DNA of 6,891 nucleotides, from positions 1 through 6,891 of the forward strand of contig CAOOMX010000012.1 of the NCBI GenBank assembly GCA_948497845.1, read 5' to 3'. Positions 5,331 through 6,891 of this stretch are shown piece by piece. The position numbers and the translations under genes were made by a program. Source of the stretch: an uncultured Bacilli bacterium. Its GTDB lineage: Bacteria; Bacillota_I; Bacilli_A; RF39; UBA660. Positions within the stretch are counted from its first letter, which is position 1, and each line of letters opens with the position of its first letter. The notes beneath the pieces are model-generated. The model was given only the letters and a program-made list of their open reading frames with translations, had not been told where the DNA came from and searched no databases.

Positions 5331-5924
5331 ATGGATTTAGATAGAAAAACGATTGAAAAAGATGAAACCTATTTAAGACAGACTTCTGTAGAAGTAGATT
5401 TTGAAAAAGATAATATTAAGGAAATTATTGCAAGATTAAAAGACTACTGTGCTCAGCATTGCTGTTTTGCCTTAGCGCCAGTTCAAATTGGAATTCCTAA
5501 AAGAATTATTTATATTAAAAATACATCACAAAATATGGAAAATAATGTTACCGAAGGATATGATGAAAGTATCATATATATTAATCCCACTATAATAGCT
5601 GCAAAGGGGTATACTACATTTTTAGAAGGGTGTATGAGTTGTGTATATCATCAAGACGGAGAAATAATTTACTATGCTGGTATCGTAAATAGACCATATA
5701 AAATAGAAGTAACATTTTATGATGTACAAGGTAATAAAAAAACAAAATATTTGGAAGATTTCGAGGCTACAGTTTTTTGTCATGAATATGATCACTTAAA
5801 TGGTATTTTACACATGGATATATCTAAACAAATATTTGAAATGACACTTGAAGAAATGAGATTATATCGCCTTAGTCATCCTTATGAAATAGTATCAAAA
5901 GATGCCATATATAAAATTAAGTAA
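5331..5924 (+). CDS. def: Peptide deformylase, divergent
   Basis: A 197-aa protein. Peptide deformylases remove the formyl group from N-terminal formyl-Met of nascent proteins, using a metal ion (usually Fe2+). Motif 2 is EGCMS (99-103, usual EGCLS), giving metal ligand C101. Motif 3 is HEYDH (151-155), giving ligands H151 and H155 and catalytic E152. Motif 1, usually GxGxAAPQ, is altered to CFALAPVQ (45-52) with the key Q52 kept. A loop of extra residues follows motif 2 (104-120) before VNRPYKI. The catalytic set is complete, so activity is likely, while the unusual motif 1 may change substrate or inhibitor binding. AAGGAG lies 7 bases before the ATG. It is the last gene of the rightward operon. 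It is separate from the usual def-fmt context, which suggests an accessory copy on the mobile element. Confidence 0.88.
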   Translation: MDLDRKTIEKDETYLRQTSVEVDFEKDNIKEIIARLKDYCAQHCCFALAPVQIGIPKRIIYIKNTSQNMENNVTEGYDESIIYINPTIIAAKGYTTFLEGCMSCVYHQDGEIIYYAGIVNRPYKIEVTFYDVQGNKKTKYLEDFEATVFCHEYDHLNGILHMDISKQIFEMTLEEMRLYRLSHPYEIVSKDAIYKIK

Positions 5925-5944
5925 AAAGAAATAAAGATATTGTA

Positions 5945-5970
5945 TGTTGATAAATAGCAAACTACCAACA
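5945..5970. repeat. Short imperfect inverted repeat between convergent genes
   Basis: TGTTGATA (5945-5952) and TACCAACA (5963-5970) pair over 8 bp with one G-U. On neither strand is the hairpin followed by a T run (six A follow on the plus strand), so it does not qualify as a standard terminator. No other signal was seen in the 72-base gap. Confidence 0.25.
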
Positions 5971-5996
5971 AAAAAGCAAAACACTAATGTCTTACT

Positions 5997-6539
5997 CTAA
6001 ATAAATAATTCATAAATCCAACCAGGTTGCCATGATTTCGTTTTTCTCCAATCATTAGCAATAGCTTCATTCCAAGTAATTTTTTTAGTTATGACTTCTA
6101 ATGCTAATTGTGGAGCCTTATGTGCAACCAAAGCAACAGTTTTTCCGTTATAATTTTCCAGTAGATAATTACAAAAATTTCTAACTCTATTTTCCACATC
6201 TTTTAAAGATTCTCCATTAGAGAATGGTTCATCAATATGATCTTCATATTTTACAAGTGAAGTATCAGATCCATTTAAATCCCCATAATTACATTCTCTT
6301 ATCCTTTCATCATGCAATATTTCTTTTATATCTTTAAAAGTGTAGATAGCTGAATCAACCGCACGCTTTAAATCTGAAGAAATAACAATATCTATCTCAT
6401 CTAAATTTATTTGATTTTTTAAATCTATACTTTGTTGAATACCTTTTTCGCTCAACTCTCCAGGAATCCATCCAGTGGATTTATGTTCTAAATTATCTGT
6501 TGTGGTGCCATGTACAAAATAAATTATTTTAACTGCCAT
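5997..6539 (-). CDS. Histidine phosphatase family protein lacking the RHG arginine
   Basis: A 180-aa protein of the phosphoglycerate-mutase-like (branch 1 histidine phosphatase) fold. This family transfers phosphate via a phospho-histidine and includes small-molecule and sugar phosphatases. The N-terminal motif reads FVHGTTTDN (8-16), where the family has the form VRHGxTxxN; the Arg before H10 is replaced by Val or deleted. Other catalytic positions look kept: R59 in SSDLKRA (54-60), E82 in IREC (80-83), and H140 in LVAHK (137-141). ELSEKGIQQS (28-37) matches the usual LTxxGxxQA segment. A ribosome binding site of the form AGAGG precedes the ATG, and the gene starts 2 bases after the methyltransferase stop, so they form one operon. 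Loss of one phosphate-binding Arg may weaken catalysis or change the substrate. The substrate is not predictable. Confidence 0.8.
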   Translation of the reverse strand: MAVKIIYFVHGTTTDNLEHKSTGWIPGELSEKGIQQSIDLKNQINLDEIDIVISSDLKRAVDSAIYTFKDIKEILHDERIRECNYGDLNGSDTSLVKYEDHIDEPFSNGESLKDVENRVRNFCNYLLENYNGKTVALVAHKAPQLALEVITKKITWNEAIANDWRKTKSWQPGWIYELFI

Positions 6540-6541
6540 AA

Positions 6542-6891
6542 TTAACCTCTTTCTTCTTTTCTCGCAATTATTGAAAATCTATTCTTCGTTAAACCAGGAG
6601 CTTTAATATCATTAGGATTAAAAACAGGATTATCAATAATTTGTAGAACAGTATATTTTTTAGTATAACACCAATCTTTAAAAAAGTCTTTAGTATATCT
6701 ATTAAAATAAGTATTATATCTAGGATTAAAGGGCTCTTTTACATATAGTTCTTTATCTCCATCTAAATATTCCATTACATTAATTATAAATAAACCATTA
6801 GGTTTTAGCATCATATCAAATTTATCTAATATTTTTAAAGCATCTTCATCAGCAACATGAATTAGTGTAGCTAGACTAATAATTCCATCAA
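6542..6891 (-). CDS. Class I SAM-dependent methyltransferase, C-terminal part (5' end outside window)
   Basis: Open from the right edge of the window, with about 115 residues visible ending at 6542. The first visible residues, of the form DGIISLATLIHVAD, fit motif IV and the following helix of Rossmann-fold methyltransferases. ILDKFDMMLKPNGLFIINV then matches the conserved KPGG-like turn and strand beta5. The Met at 6814 is internal, within the second of these segments, so the true start lies beyond the window. The C-terminal part has a Tyr/Phe-rich stretch (NPRYNTYFNRYTKDFFKDW) typical of a substrate-side insertion between strands beta6 and beta7, and ends in RFSIIARKEERG. The AdoMet-binding motif I is not visible. 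The substrate is unknown; small-molecule methyltransferases often share this C-terminal pattern. It is followed 2 bases later by the histidine phosphatase gene. Confidence 0.75.
   Translation of the reverse strand, partial: DGIISLATLIHVADEDALKILDKFDMMLKPNGLFIINVMEYLDGDKELYVKEPFNPRYNTYFNRYTKDFFKDWCYTKKYTVLQIIDNPVFNPNDIKAPGLTKNRFSIIARKEERG

Noticed and set aside
5945..5970. Terminator between the deformylase and histidine phosphatase genes
   Set aside because: The imperfect stem is not followed by a T run on either strand.
1..6891. CRISPR array, tRNA, rRNA or insertion sequence
   Set aside because: No spaced direct repeats, tRNA-like cloverleaf, rRNA sequence or transposase was seen anywhere in the window by eye.

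Overview
The window is AT-rich DNA with strong AGGAGG-type ribosome binding sites, consensus sigma-A-like promoters and intrinsic terminators, which points to a low-GC Gram-positive bacterium (Bacillota). UGG codes for Trp and UGA acts as a stop, so the standard code applies. The left edge is the C-terminal part of a conjugative or mobilisation relaxase of the type found in Tn916/Tn1549-like elements. The rest reads as accessory cargo next to the transfer module of an integrative or mobilisable element.

Layout from left to right: (1) 1-786 (+), relaxase C-terminus, ending in a hairpin at about 762-802 that looks like a shared bidirectional terminator. (2) 3720-807 (-), a three-gene operon: a fusion of a DUF5677-like helical region with a pyroglutamyl-peptidase-like domain, then an ASCH-Nudix fusion, then a stand-alone ASCH-like protein. 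(3) 3721-3986, a dense divergent control region. It holds an extended -10 promoter firing left, a consensus promoter firing right, an inverted repeat between them, and a structured leader ending in a terminator hairpin before the first rightward gene. (4) 3987-5924 (+), a 90-aa unknown, an RNase Z-like metallo-beta-lactamase-fold hydrolase split by a -1 frame change at a run of seven A, a 94-aa unknown, a 20-codon remnant resembling the N-terminus of a DUF3841 protein, and a divergent peptide deformylase. (5) 6891-5997 (-), the C-terminal end of a class I SAM methyltransferase followed 2 bases later by a histidine-phosphatase-family protein that lacks the Arg of the RHG motif.

How they may work together (inference): several genes belong to families acting on nucleotides, RNA or nascent proteins (Nudix, ASCH/PUA-like, RNase Z-like MBL, peptide deformylase, pyroglutamyl peptidase). 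The two divergent operons share one control region, and the rightward one appears to be governed by transcription attenuation. This could be a stress, resistance or conflict cassette carried by the mobile element, but no specific function is proven by the sequence. The most unusual items are the DUF5677/pyroglutamyl-peptidase fusion, the attenuator-like leader, and the frame-split MBL gene.
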